NCBI RefSeq assembly: GCF_000196875.2
Contig: NC_014532.2
Location: 2,852,001 to 2,916,000 of the forward strand
Origin: Halomonas elongata DSM 2581
Lineage (GTDB): Bacteria > Pseudomonadota > Gammaproteobacteria > Pseudomonadales > Halomonadaceae
DNA length: 64,000 nt
Direction of reading: 5' to 3'
The notes under the pieces are model-generated. The model was not told the origin of the DNA. It was given only the letters and a program-made list of their open reading frames with translations, and did no database searches. Shown here piece after piece: positions 44,996-53,316 of this stretch; the first letter of the stretch is position 1; every line of letters begins with the position of its first letter. Both the position numbers and the translations under genes were made by a program.

Positions 44996-46989
44996 CACGC
45001 CACCTCCTCAGCCAATGGCTGCCGGGTCGACGCCGGTCCGGGCGTGCTGGAGGGTGCGCCTTCGACCAGGGCATCCGCCACCAGCTCGGCGATGTCGCGG
45101 ACCTCGGCATCGCTGTCGACCACGCCTTCCAGCATGGCCGTGCACTGCGGACAGCCAACGGCGACCAGGTCGGCACCGGTCTCCTGAACGTCGCCCATGC
45201 GCATGTCGGGAATCCGCTGCTTGCCGGGCACATCGGTGATCGGCGCTCCACCACCGCCGCCGCAGCAGCGCGAACGGAAACCGGAGCGTTGCATCTCGGC
45301 CACCTCGATGCCCAACGCCTTGAGCACATTGCGCGGCGCCTCGAACTCGCCGTTGTAGCGGCCGAGATAGCAGGGATCGTGATAGGTCACACGCCCTCCT
45401 TTCCAGGCGCGGAAATCGAGGCGTCCAGCATCGTACAACTCGGCGATGAAGGTGCTGTGGTGGGAGACCGCATAGTCGCCACCCAGCTCGCCATACTCGT
45501 TGCCCAGCACATGGAAGCTGTGCGGATCACAGGTGACGATGCGCTCGAAGCGATACTTCGACAGCGTGGCGATGTTGCGACGGGCCAGCGACTGGAAGGT
45601 TGCCTCGTCGCCCAGTCGGCGCGCCACATCGCCGCTGTCCCGCTCTTCGTCGCCCAGCACCGCGAAGTCGACACCGGCGGCACGCAGCACCTTGATCAGG
45701 GCACGCAGGGTCCGCTGGTTACGCATGTCGTAGGCGCCGTCACCCAGCCACAGCAGCACTTCGGCCTGGCCGCGCTGGGACATCAACGGCAGCTCCAGGT
45801 CGGCGGCCCAGTGCATCCGCGCGCCGGGGTCGAAGCCGCCAGGGTTGTCGGTGGCGATCAGGTTATCGAGCACTTCGGCGCCCTTGCCAGGCGTCTGGCC
45901 ATGTTCCAGGGTCAGGAAGCGCCGCATGTCGACGATGGCATCGACGTGTTCGATCATCATCGGACATTCCTCGACGCAAGCCCGGCAGGTGGTACAGGAC
46001 CACAGCGTCTCGGCATCGACCAGCGCCTTGCCTTCCCGGGCCACGATGGGGCCGTGGGGCGAGCCCTGATGCTCGCCTACCGGCCGATCCGGATAGGGGC
46101 TGCCGGCATACTGGGCATCGCTGCCACCGGCCATGCCCACCACCATGTCCTGGATCAGTTTCTTGGGGTTGAGCGGCTGACCGGCGGCGAAGGCCGGGCA
46201 CACTGCCTCGCAACGCCCGCACTGTACGCAAGCGTCGAATCCCAGCAGCTGGTTCCAGGTGAAATCGGCAGGCTTCTCGACGCCGAGCGGCGCCTCGGGA
46301 TCCTCGAGATCCAGCGCCTTGAGGCCGGTCGAGCGTCCTTCCCCGCCGCGACGGGTGGAGAAGCGTTCGGGCCGGCGGTGGAAAGCCAGGTGCAGCGCCC
46401 CGGCGAAGGCATGCTTCATCGGGCCGCCCCAGCCCATGCCGATCAGCATCTCGGCGAGTCCCCAGGCCACCACCAGAAGCAGCACGAAGGCCAGCAAGAC
46501 GCCACCCGTGCCCGCAAGCAGGCCCTCGGGCAGCAGGCCGACACTGGGTAGAGTGATGGCGAACACGCCAAGCGAGAAAGCCATCAGACTCTTGGGCAGG
46601 CGCATCCAGGGCCCCCGGGAAAGGCGGGCCGGCGGGTTGCGGCGACGGCGTGCCACGAACAGGCTGCCGACGAACATGACGCCACTGGTCAGCAGCAGCA
46701 ACCAGCCGAGCACGCCCTCGGCCAGCCCGAAACCATGCACCAGGATCATCAGCACGGCAGCGGCCACGAAGCCACCGGCGGTGGCCACGTGGGTATTGGA
46801 CATCACTTTGTCGCGCGCCACGACATGGTGCAGATCCACCAGATAGCGGCGCGGCATGGACGCGAGTCCCTTGAGCAGTTCGACCCGGGCGGGGCGTCCC
46901 TGACGCCACAGGCGGACGCGTCGTACGGCGCCGACCGCGGCCAGCGCCAGGACAGAGAAGATCAATATCGGCAGGAGGGTGTCGAGCAT
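44995..46989 (-). CDS. dgcB: Dimethylglycine demethylation subunit DgcB, Fe-S membrane protein
   Basis: 664 residues from ATG 46989 (GAGGTGA six bases before; a GTG three codons earlier is weaker). N-terminal helices lie at about 5-25, 70-110 and 130-190. Two 4Fe-4S motifs follow (CVQCGRCEAVCPAF and CTTCRACVEECPM), then two heterodisulfide-reductase CCG-type domains (VTYHDPCYLGRYN, RCCGGGGGAP). It delivers electrons from dimethylglycine oxidation to the membrane or ETF. 294 bases separate it from dgcA, an unusual gap for this operon. Confidence 0.9.
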   Translation of the reverse strand: MLDTLLPILIFSVLALAAVGAVRRVRLWRQGRPARVELLKGLASMPRRYLVDLHHVVARDKVMSNTHVATAGGFVAAAVLMILVHGFGLAEGVLGWLLLLTSGVMFVGSLFVARRRRNPPARLSRGPWMRLPKSLMAFSLGVFAITLPSVGLLPEGLLAGTGGVLLAFVLLLVVAWGLAEMLIGMGWGGPMKHAFAGALHLAFHRRPERFSTRRGGEGRSTGLKALDLEDPEAPLGVEKPADFTWNQLLGFDACVQCGRCEAVCPAFAAGQPLNPKKLIQDMVVGMAGGSDAQYAGSPYPDRPVGEHQGSPHGPIVAREGKALVDAETLWSCTTCRACVEECPMMIEHVDAIVDMRRFLTLEHGQTPGKGAEVLDNLIATDNPGGFDPGARMHWAADLELPLMSQRGQAEVLLWLGDGAYDMRNQRTLRALIKVLRAAGVDFAVLGDEERDSGDVARRLGDEATFQSLARRNIATLSKYRFERIVTCDPHSFHVLGNEYGELGGDYAVSHHSTFIAELYDAGRLDFRAWKGGRVTYHDPCYLGRYNGEFEAPRNVLKALGIEVAEMQRSGFRSRCCGGGGGAPITDVPGKQRIPDMRMGDVQETGADLVAVGCPQCTAMLEGVVDSDAEVRDIAELVADALVEGAPSSTPGPASTRQPLAEEVA

Positions 46990-47179
46990 GGTGCTCACCT
47001 CGTCTCAGGAGCCATGGGCTTTGTCATCTGGGCATTTCCGGCGACAGGCCTGCGCAAGGGCGTGCGCCCCATTCCTGGGACGACACTTGCCCTGCGACGT
47101 GCTTGCCCTGCGACGCGAATAGTGTCTTGCGCCGCCTGCAGGGCCCGGGCTGGCTATCCTGGCCAACCCGCTCGGCGGA

Positions 47180-47202
47180 AAGCACCTCCACTGGAGGTGC
47201 TT
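47180..47202 (-). terminator. Hairpin in the dgcA-dgcB gap
   Basis: AAGCACCTCCA/TGGAGGTGCTT around one base, 80 bases after the dgcA stop. The gap (46990-47282) holds no gene; the stem may attenuate read-through from dgcA into dgcB. Confidence 0.5.
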
Positions 47203-47282
47203 CTCCTTCCGCCTCGCCCCTGGCAAATGACCGTCGCTACGGCCTGTCCTCGGTGCCCCTCTTTGTTGAGGCTTTCGCTCAA

Positions 47283-49355
47283 TCAGAAGTCTTTACAAAG
47301 CCGAAGCGCATCGTAGATGGCCGCGTGGGTGTTACGCGGCGAGGTGCAGTCCCCCAGACGGAACAGCAACAAGCCGTCTCCCTCCTCCGACAGGCAGGGC
47401 TGCGGCTGGATGGCATAGAGGGCCTCGAGATCCACCTGGCCCTTGTTGCGTGACTGGGGCTTGAGGGCATAGTAGAGCGCCTCGTCGGGCCGTACGCCGT
47501 TCTCCACCACGACCTGATCGACCACCCGCTCTTCCTGGTTGCCGGTGTACTCGTTCTCGAGCACCGCCACCAGGGATTCGCCTTCGCGATAGACCTTGTG
47601 CAGCCCCAGATCGGAGGACATGATCACCTCCTTCTCGTAGAGGCTGCGGTAGTAGGTCGGGAAGGTGGTGCCGCCCACCGCGGAACCCGGCTTGATGTCA
47701 TCGGTGACGATCTCGACCTTGGCGCCCTTGTCGGCCAGATAGTCCGCCGCCGAGACGCCGGAAAACTCGCAGATGGTGTCGTAGATCAGGACGTTCTTGC
47801 CCGGCTCGACACGACCTTCGAGGATATCCCAGGTGCTGACCACCAGACTCTTGTCGGTATCCTCGTCGTAGCCCCACTCCTCGTACTGATCGAGATAGGG
47901 TCGTCCACCAGTGGCCAGCACCACGATGTCCGGCCGCAGGTCGAGGATGGTGGCCTCGTCGGCCCGCGTCCCCAGACGCTGATCGACGCCCAGTCGCGCC
48001 AGTTCGAGCTGATACCAGCGGGTGATGCCGGCGATCTGGTCGCGCTGCGGCGCCTTGGAGGCGATGGTGATCTGCCCGCCGAGCTGCTCGGCGGCTTCGA
48101 ACAGGGTCACCTCGTGCCCGCGCTCGGCGGCGACACGGGCCGCTTCCATGCCACCGGGACCACCGCCCACCACGACGACACGTCGCTTGGGACCTTCGGT
48201 GGTCTCGATCTCGTGCGGCAGGCCCATGTATTCACGCGAGGTGGCAGCATTCTGGATGCACAGCACGTCCAGGCCCTGATACTGGCGATCGATGCAGTAG
48301 TTGGCGCCCACGCACTGCTTGATCCGATCGACCTGATCCATCTTGATCTTGGTGATGAGATGCGGATCGGCGATATGCGCGCGGGTCATGCCCACCAGAT
48401 CGACATGCCCGCCCTCGAGGATCCGATTGGCCTGATTGGGATCCTTGATGTTCTGGGCATGGATCACCGGTACATTGACCACTTCCTTGATGCCCGCCGC
48501 CAGGTGCAGGAAAGGCTCCGGCGGATAGGACATGTTGGGAATCACGTTGGCCAGGGTGTCGTGCGTATCGCAGCCGGAGCCGACCACGCCGAAGAAGTCG
48601 ACCTGGCCTGTGGCATCGTAATAGGCGGCGATCTGCTTCATGTCATCGTGGGACAGGCCGTCCGGGTGGAACTCGTCACCACAGATGCGCATGCCCACCA
48701 CGAAATCGTCGCCGACTTCCTCGCGAACGGCCTTGAGCACCTCCATGCCGAAACGCATGCGGTTCTCGAAACTGCCGCCCCACTGGTCGGTACGCTTGTT
48801 GACGCGAGGACTCCAGAACTGGTCCATCAAGTGCTGGTGGACGGCGGAAAGCTCGACGCCATCCAGTCCACCTTCCTTGGCGCGACGCGCGGCCTGGGCG
48901 AAGTCATCGATGATGCGCCAGATGTCTTCTTCCTCGATGGTCTTGCAGGTCGAGCGGTGAACGGGTTCACGGATGCCCGACGGCGACAGCAGATGCGGCC
49001 AGTCGAAGCCGTCCCAGCGCGAACGCCGCCCCATGTGGGTGATCTGGATCATGATCTTGCCGCCGTGCTTGTGGACGGCTTCCGACAGATTCTGGAAATG
49101 CGGAATGATCCGGTCGGTGGCAAGGTTCACCGAACTCCACCAAGCCTGGGGGCTATCGATCGACACCGGCGAGGAGCCGCCGCAGATGCACAGGCCACAG
49201 CCGCCCTTGGCCTTCTCCTCGTAGTATTTGACATACCGATCCGTGGTCATGCCGCCATCGGTGGCATGAACCTCGGCATGGGCGGTGCTCACCACCCGGT
49301 TGCGAATGGTCAGGTTGCCGATCTGGATCGGCTGAAACATCGCATCGAACGCCAT
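47283..49355 (-). CDS. dgcA: Dimethylglycine demethylation protein DgcA
   Basis: 690-residue flavo-iron-sulfur enzyme of the old-yellow-enzyme/trimethylamine-dehydrogenase family, taking dimethylglycine to sarcosine plus formaldehyde. FMN barrel at about 1-370 (MFQPIQIGNLTIRNRVVSTAH, ITHMGRRSRWDG, GVELSAVHQHLMDQF). The 4Fe-4S segment CVGANYCIDRQYQGLDVLCIQN at about 353-374 is followed by a Rossmann domain VVVVGGGPGGMEAARVAAERG at about 395-415. It lies 11 bases after the DUF5943 gene. Confidence 0.93.
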   Translation of the reverse strand: MAFDAMFQPIQIGNLTIRNRVVSTAHAEVHATDGGMTTDRYVKYYEEKAKGGCGLCICGGSSPVSIDSPQAWWSSVNLATDRIIPHFQNLSEAVHKHGGKIMIQITHMGRRSRWDGFDWPHLLSPSGIREPVHRSTCKTIEEEDIWRIIDDFAQAARRAKEGGLDGVELSAVHQHLMDQFWSPRVNKRTDQWGGSFENRMRFGMEVLKAVREEVGDDFVVGMRICGDEFHPDGLSHDDMKQIAAYYDATGQVDFFGVVGSGCDTHDTLANVIPNMSYPPEPFLHLAAGIKEVVNVPVIHAQNIKDPNQANRILEGGHVDLVGMTRAHIADPHLITKIKMDQVDRIKQCVGANYCIDRQYQGLDVLCIQNAATSREYMGLPHEIETTEGPKRRVVVVGGGPGGMEAARVAAERGHEVTLFEAAEQLGGQITIASKAPQRDQIAGITRWYQLELARLGVDQRLGTRADEATILDLRPDIVVLATGGRPYLDQYEEWGYDEDTDKSLVVSTWDILEGRVEPGKNVLIYDTICEFSGVSAADYLADKGAKVEIVTDDIKPGSAVGGTTFPTYYRSLYEKEVIMSSDLGLHKVYREGESLVAVLENEYTGNQEERVVDQVVVENGVRPDEALYYALKPQSRNKGQVDLEALYAIQPQPCLSEEGDGLLLFRLGDCTSPRNTHAAIYDALRLCKDF

Positions 49356-49366
49356 GGTCTTTCTCC

Positions 49367-49915
49367 TCAGCCTTGATCCCGGGTATCGCGCGGCACGGTG
49401 ACGAAGTAACCGACGTCACAGCCCTCTTCGGCGGCACTCTGGGTCTGTTCAGCGATGGTCCGCAGCCGGCTGCCCCGTGCGGCGAGAATCTGGTCCATGG
49501 CACCGGCGAACCAGCCGGTGAACATGTACTCGACCTTGCGTCCGACCTTGCCCAGTTGATAGACGAAAGCACTGTGCTCGAGCCGCACCCGGCAGGTACC
49601 GGCCTCGAGGTCGATGTCCTCGGTGATGAACCGGCCCCAGCCACGCTGGGAGAGGCGCGTCATGTAGTGCTCGAAGACAGCTTCATCTTCCAGGCCATGC
49701 AGCTCCGCTTCCTTCTCGCACCAGTGCCAGGCGCTCTTGTAGCCGGCGTGGTAGAGAATCTCGGCGTAGGTCTCGACGCCGAGCGCTTCCTCGACCGCCA
49801 CATGGTTGTTGATGAAGAAGTGGCGCGGCACATAGAGCATCGGCAACGCATCGGTGGTCCAGACGCCGGTCTCGGCATCCACCTCGATGGGCAGTTCGGG
49901 AGCCATCTTGGTCAC
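49367..49915 (-). CDS. DUF5943/V4R-like protein of the dimethylglycine operon
   Basis: 182 residues from GTG 49915, which has GAGGAA seven bases upstream; ATG 49906 (MAPELPIEVD) is a reasonable alternative. It matches the conserved protein encoded between the dipeptidase gene and dgcA in Pseudomonas. LPMLYVPRHFFINNHVAVEEALG is the start of the domain. The end, AEEGCDVGYFVTVPRD, resembles 4-vinyl-reductase (V4R) small-molecule-binding domains. No function is established; strict linkage to dgcA suggests a role in dimethylglycine use. Confidence 0.72.
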   Translation of the reverse strand: MTKMAPELPIEVDAETGVWTTDALPMLYVPRHFFINNHVAVEEALGVETYAEILYHAGYKSAWHWCEKEAELHGLEDEAVFEHYMTRLSQRGWGRFITEDIDLEAGTCRVRLEHSAFVYQLGKVGRKVEYMFTGWFAGAMDQILAARGSRLRTIAEQTQSAAEEGCDVGYFVTVPRDTRDQG

Positions 49916-50010
49916 GGTGTCATTCCTCAAAATTGTCGTTATAAAAAAGACATAAGAAACAAGGAGCAAAAATCGAGGGGAAGAGACAAGAAAGTCTTTC
50001 CCTCTTGCTT

Positions 50011-50988
50011 CTAGCTTCCCCAGACATCCTTCAGCACACGCATCCAGTTCTCGCCCATGATCTTGCGCACCTGGGGCTCGCTGAAGCCACGCCGCAGCAG
50101 CGCCTCGGTGAGATTGCCGAACTCACCGATGGTGCGAATGCCTTCGGGATTGATGATCTGGCCGAAGCGGGTCAGACGACGGGCGTAGCCCTTGTCGTGG
50201 GTCAGCCATTCGAAGAAGTTATGGTCCTGCCCCTGAGTGAAGTCGGTACCGATACCGATGGCGTCCTCGCCGACGATGTTCATCACGTATTCGATGGCTT
50301 CGACATAATCGTCGACGGTCGCGTCGACACCGGCACGCAGGAAGGGCGTGAACATGGTGACACCGACGAAACCGCCATGATCGGCGATGAACTTCAGCTC
50401 CTCGTCGGACTTGTTGCGGGGGTGATCCTTGAGCCCGGAAGGCAGGCAGTGGGAATAGCAGACCGGCTTCTCGGAGGCCTCGATGACTTCGGTGGACGTC
50501 TTCTCGCCGACATGGGAGAGATCGCACATGATGCCCACGCGGTTCATCTCGGCGACGATCTCGCGTCCAAACCCGGACAGGCCGCCGTCACGCTCGTAGC
50601 AGCCGGTGCCCACCAGGTTCTGGGTGTTGTAGCACATCTGCACGATGCCGACCCCGAGGCGCTTGAAGATCTCGACGTAGCCGATCTGATCCTCGAAGGC
50701 GTGGGCATTCTGAAAGCCGTAGATGATGCCAGTCTTGCCTTCTTCCTTGGCCCGGGTGATGTCCGCCGTGGTGTGCACGGGGCGCACCAGATCGCTGGAC
50801 TCGGCCAGCAGGGCGTTGGTCGCGACGATATTGTCGACGGTGGCCTGGAAACCCTCCCAGACGGAAACGGTGCAGTTGGCAGCCGTCAGTCCGCCCTTGT
50901 GCATATCTTCGAAGAGTTCACGATTCCACTTGGCGATGATCAGACCATCGATGACGATGGCGTCCTGGTGCAGCTCGACGGGGGTCAT
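50011..50988 (-). CDS. Membrane/renal dipeptidase-like protein (M19 family) of the betaine cluster
   Basis: 325 residues with the amidohydrolase M19 layout: IMCDLSHVGEKT and VCYSHCLPSG (two zinc histidines), and AIGIGTDFTQGQ (Asp). The N-terminal HxD pair of M19 enzymes (DGHND-type) is replaced by IDGLIIAKWN. The bridging Glu position reads YGFQNAHAFED, so a normal binuclear site cannot form. It corresponds to the dipeptidase gene beside dgcA in P. aeruginosa (PA5396-like). Substrate unknown; possibly a betaine-related amide or a C1 adduct. Confidence 0.8.
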   Translation of the reverse strand: MTPVELHQDAIVIDGLIIAKWNRELFEDMHKGGLTAANCTVSVWEGFQATVDNIVATNALLAESSDLVRPVHTTADITRAKEEGKTGIIYGFQNAHAFEDQIGYVEIFKRLGVGIVQMCYNTQNLVGTGCYERDGGLSGFGREIVAEMNRVGIMCDLSHVGEKTSTEVIEASEKPVCYSHCLPSGLKDHPRNKSDEELKFIADHGGFVGVTMFTPFLRAGVDATVDDYVEAIEYVMNIVGEDAIGIGTDFTQGQDHNFFEWLTHDKGYARRLTRFGQIINPEGIRTIGEFGNLTEALLRRGFSEPQVRKIMGENWMRVLKDVWGS

Positions 50989-51091
50989 GGCGGGGCTCCG
51001 GTTGATACATGATCATGCCGGCAGCATAGCCCTCGCCTCCCCTGGCTCGGCGCCTGGGAGCGACCGGGAAAATCCCAAAAACGTCATGGGC

Positions 51092-51105
51092 GTCGCGATC
51101 GCGAC
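51092..51105. promoter_or_regulatory. Perfect 14-bp palindrome upstream of the dipeptidase gene
   Basis: GTCGCGATCGCGAC, embedded so that TGTCG occurs on the minus strand (51102-51106), about 110 bases upstream of the dipeptidase-like start. It shares the half-site seen at other betaine promoters, but simple GC palindromes occur by chance. Confidence 0.3.
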
Positions 51106-51121
51106 AGCTGGACGGAACGCT

Positions 51122-51820
51122 TTACAAACGCTCCAGATAGGCATGGCCCAGATTGCGCATCTGGCCACGGATCCAGTCGCTGCGCTGGAGCACGTAGGAA
51201 CTTGGGCGGGAGGCGCTCCAGCCACGAGGATTGGGCAGGATGGCCGCCAGACGGCTGGCCTGAACAGGCGTCAGTGCGGCGGCGGGAACACCGAAGTAGT
51301 GCTGCGCCGCCGCTTCCAGGCCGAAGACGCCGTTATCCCATTCGGCAATGTTGAGATAGACCTCGAGAATGCGCTCCTTGGGCCACAACAGCTCGATGAG
51401 CAGGGTGAACCAGGCCTCGAGCCCCTTGCGCACCCAGTTGCGGCCGGTCCAGAGAAAGAGGTTCTTGGCGGTCTGCTGGCTGAGGGTACTGGCACCGCGC
51501 AGATCGCTGCCCTTCAGGCTCGCCATCACGGCACGCCGCATCTCGACGAAGTCGAAACCGTGATGGCTCGGAAAGCGCTGATCCTCGGCAGCGATCACCG
51601 CCAGCTTGGCGTTGTCGGAAAGCTGCGACCAGGGGCGCCACTGCTGGCGAATGTCCAGGGATTCACCGGCGAGCCAGGCTTCCACCTTGCGCTCGACCAT
51701 GACCATGGAACCGCCGACCGGCACCACTCTGAACATCAGGACCAGCAGGACGGACAGCCCTACCCACCCCAGCAGCGCGAGCCCCAGGACTCGAGCCGCC
51801 CGTCGCAGCCACTCCCGCAT
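51122..51820 (-). CDS. mtgA: Monofunctional biosynthetic peptidoglycan transglycosylase
   Basis: Polymerises lipid II glycan strands at the outer face of the inner membrane. 232 residues from ATG 51820 (AGAGGTG upstream). One N-terminal membrane anchor lies at about 12-35. The GT51 domain shows AEDQRFPSHHGFD (catalytic Glu), GASTLSQQTAKNLFLWTGRNWVRKGLEAWFTLLIE, and KERILEVYLNIAEWDNGVFGLEAAAQHYFG. It lies 15 bases downstream of gbdR, probably by position rather than by function. Confidence 0.95.
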   Translation of the reverse strand: MREWLRRAARVLGLALLGWVGLSVLLVLMFRVVPVGGSMVMVERKVEAWLAGESLDIRQQWRPWSQLSDNAKLAVIAAEDQRFPSHHGFDFVEMRRAVMASLKGSDLRGASTLSQQTAKNLFLWTGRNWVRKGLEAWFTLLIELLWPKERILEVYLNIAEWDNGVFGLEAAAQHYFGVPAAALTPVQASRLAAILPNPRGWSASRPSSYVLQRSDWIRGQMRNLGHAYLERL

Positions 51821-51835
51821 CACACCTCTCTCATG

Positions 51836-52978
51836 TCATGTCCTCAACCTCACGCTGGCATACGTCGGCTCGCCCCGCGCCTGATCCAGGGCCGTCATGG
51901 CAGCGGAGACCGGTTCATTGGGCAAGGCCTCGAACGCGGATGCCGATTGCAGCATCGAGGCGGCGTCCTGATCCAGCCGCACCGGCGGCACCAGTTCCAC
52001 GGCGCTGCTGCTCAACCGCTCGTCGCGAGGCGGAATGCCGAAATACTCGCGGTAGCACTTGGAGAAGTGCGGCGTGGACACGAAACCACAGGCCGATGCG
52101 ACCTCGATGATCGACATCGGGGTCTGCTTGAGCAGCTGGCGAGCCCGAGTCAGGCGCAGTTTAAGGTAGTAGCGCGACGGGGAGCAATGCAGGTTCTTCT
52201 GGAACAGTCGCTCAAGCTGGCGACGCGAGACATTCACGTAATTGGCCAGCTCGTCGAGGCTGATCGGTTCCTCCAGGTTGGCCTCCATCAGCGCGACGAT
52301 CTCCAGCAAGCGCGGCTGGGTGGTGCCCAGCACATGCTTGAGCGGCACGCGTTGCTGATCCTGCTCGCCGCGCACGCGGTCGTAGATGAACATCTCGGAG
52401 ATGCCCGCCGACAGCTCGCGGCCATGGTCCCGACCGATCAGCGTCAGCATCATGTCCAGCGGCGCGGTGCCACCGGACGACGTGGCCCGGTCGCGATCGA
52501 TGGAAAACAACCGGGTGGTCAACGACACCTTGGGAAAGGCCTCCTGCATGGCGGCCAGGCACTCCCAGTGGACGCTGGTCTCGAAGCCATCCAGCAGACC
52601 CGCCCGGGCCAGCGCCCAACTTCCCGTGCACACCGAGCCCAGTCGGCGAGAGCGACGCGCCTGGGACTGCAGCCAGGCGACGTGTTCGCGCTGGACACTG
52701 CGATGCGGGGCCACACCGCCACAGACGATCACCGTATCCAGCGCCAGCGGTACCGTGGTAGAGGCATCAGGCGTTACCTGCAGGCCATCACTGGCGCGTA
52801 CCGCACTGCCATCCACCGTCAGTGTGTACCAGCGATAAAGTTCTCGACCGGCCAGCTGGTTGGCCATACGCAAGGGTTCGATGGCAGAGGCCAGCGAGAT
52901 CAGGGTGAAGTTTTCCAGCAGCAGGAACCCCAGGGTCTGGGGAGTGGCCTTGGGCGGGGCCTGGGTAGCGGTTGTCAT
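51836..52978 (-). CDS. gbdR: Glycine betaine/dimethylglycine-responsive activator GbdR
   Basis: 380-residue GATase1-AraC regulator. N-terminal DJ-1/PfpI domain: TLGFLLLENFTLISLASAIEPLRMANQL at about 15-42, LGSVCTGSWALARAGLLDG and SSGGTAPLDMMLTLIGRDHG. AraC HTH pair in about 225-325: LANYVNVSRRQLERLFQKNLHCSPSRYYLKLRL and EVASACGFVSTPHFSKCYREYFGIPPRDER. The match to Pseudomonas GbdR is close across the whole length. It should activate gbc, dgc and sox genes in response to glycine betaine and dimethylglycine. Its 338-base upstream region is rich in TGTC half-sites. Confidence 0.93.
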   Translation of the reverse strand: MTTATQAPPKATPQTLGFLLLENFTLISLASAIEPLRMANQLAGRELYRWYTLTVDGSAVRASDGLQVTPDASTTVPLALDTVIVCGGVAPHRSVQREHVAWLQSQARRSRRLGSVCTGSWALARAGLLDGFETSVHWECLAAMQEAFPKVSLTTRLFSIDRDRATSSGGTAPLDMMLTLIGRDHGRELSAGISEMFIYDRVRGEQDQQRVPLKHVLGTTQPRLLEIVALMEANLEEPISLDELANYVNVSRRQLERLFQKNLHCSPSRYYLKLRLTRARQLLKQTPMSIIEVASACGFVSTPHFSKCYREYFGIPPRDERLSSSAVELVPPVRLDQDAASMLQSASAFEALPNEPVSAAMTALDQARGEPTYASVRLRT

Positions 52979-53216
52979 CTTGAAACTCCAGCACGGTTGT
53001 CATGGACCATCTTGTTATTGTCGAGGGGCGTCTGACGCCGCCGACTGAGCCGTCTGTCGCGATCAGACAAGCTCTACCGAGAATGTAATCTTTGTGTCGT
53101 TTTCGGGCATGTCAAATTTGCCTATCGACGCCGCTTTCTCGGTATTCTGCGACAATGATGTCGCTCCCAGGCATGCAGACGCCGCTTGGGAGTACGACAC
53201 GACATCGCCAACGAAA

Positions 53217-53242
53217 GCGCCGGCCCATGAGAGGGCCGGCGC
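53217..53242 (-). terminator. Second hairpin after fghA
   Basis: Perfect 10-bp stem GCGCCGGCCC/GGGCCGGCGC with loop ATGAGA; on the minus strand CTTTCGTT follows. Acts between fghA and gbdR. Confidence 0.75.
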
Positions 53243-53283
53243 ATATCGAGACGACGAAATTCCTGGTACTGCATCGTCGGGAA

Positions 53284-53314
53284 ACTGCCTGAGCTCGCCG
53301 ACTTTTCAGGCAGT
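53284..53314 (-). terminator. First hairpin directly after fghA
   Basis: ACTGCCTGA/TCAGGCAGT with a 13-base loop, immediately beyond the fghA stop, followed by TTTCCC on the minus strand. Confidence 0.6.
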
Positions 53315-53316
53315 GC

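Larger units (their letters stand above)
52979..53316. promoter_or_regulatory. gbdR upstream region
   Basis: 338 bases without a supported gene. TGTCA/TGTCG occur at 52998, 53019, 53055, 53095 and 53110, with GACA at 53066, far more than expected by chance for this length. The left part serves gbdR, possibly autoregulated. The right part carries the two hairpins that follow fghA. Confidence 0.4.

Noticed and set aside
47598..49376. A 592-codon plus-strand frame opposite dgcA
   Set aside because: Composition is typical of an antisense shadow; DgcA is unambiguous.
50723..53035. A 770-codon plus-strand open frame crossing the dipeptidase, mtgA and gbdR genes
   Set aside because: It spans three well-supported minus-strand genes and shows no recognisable domain or ribosome site.
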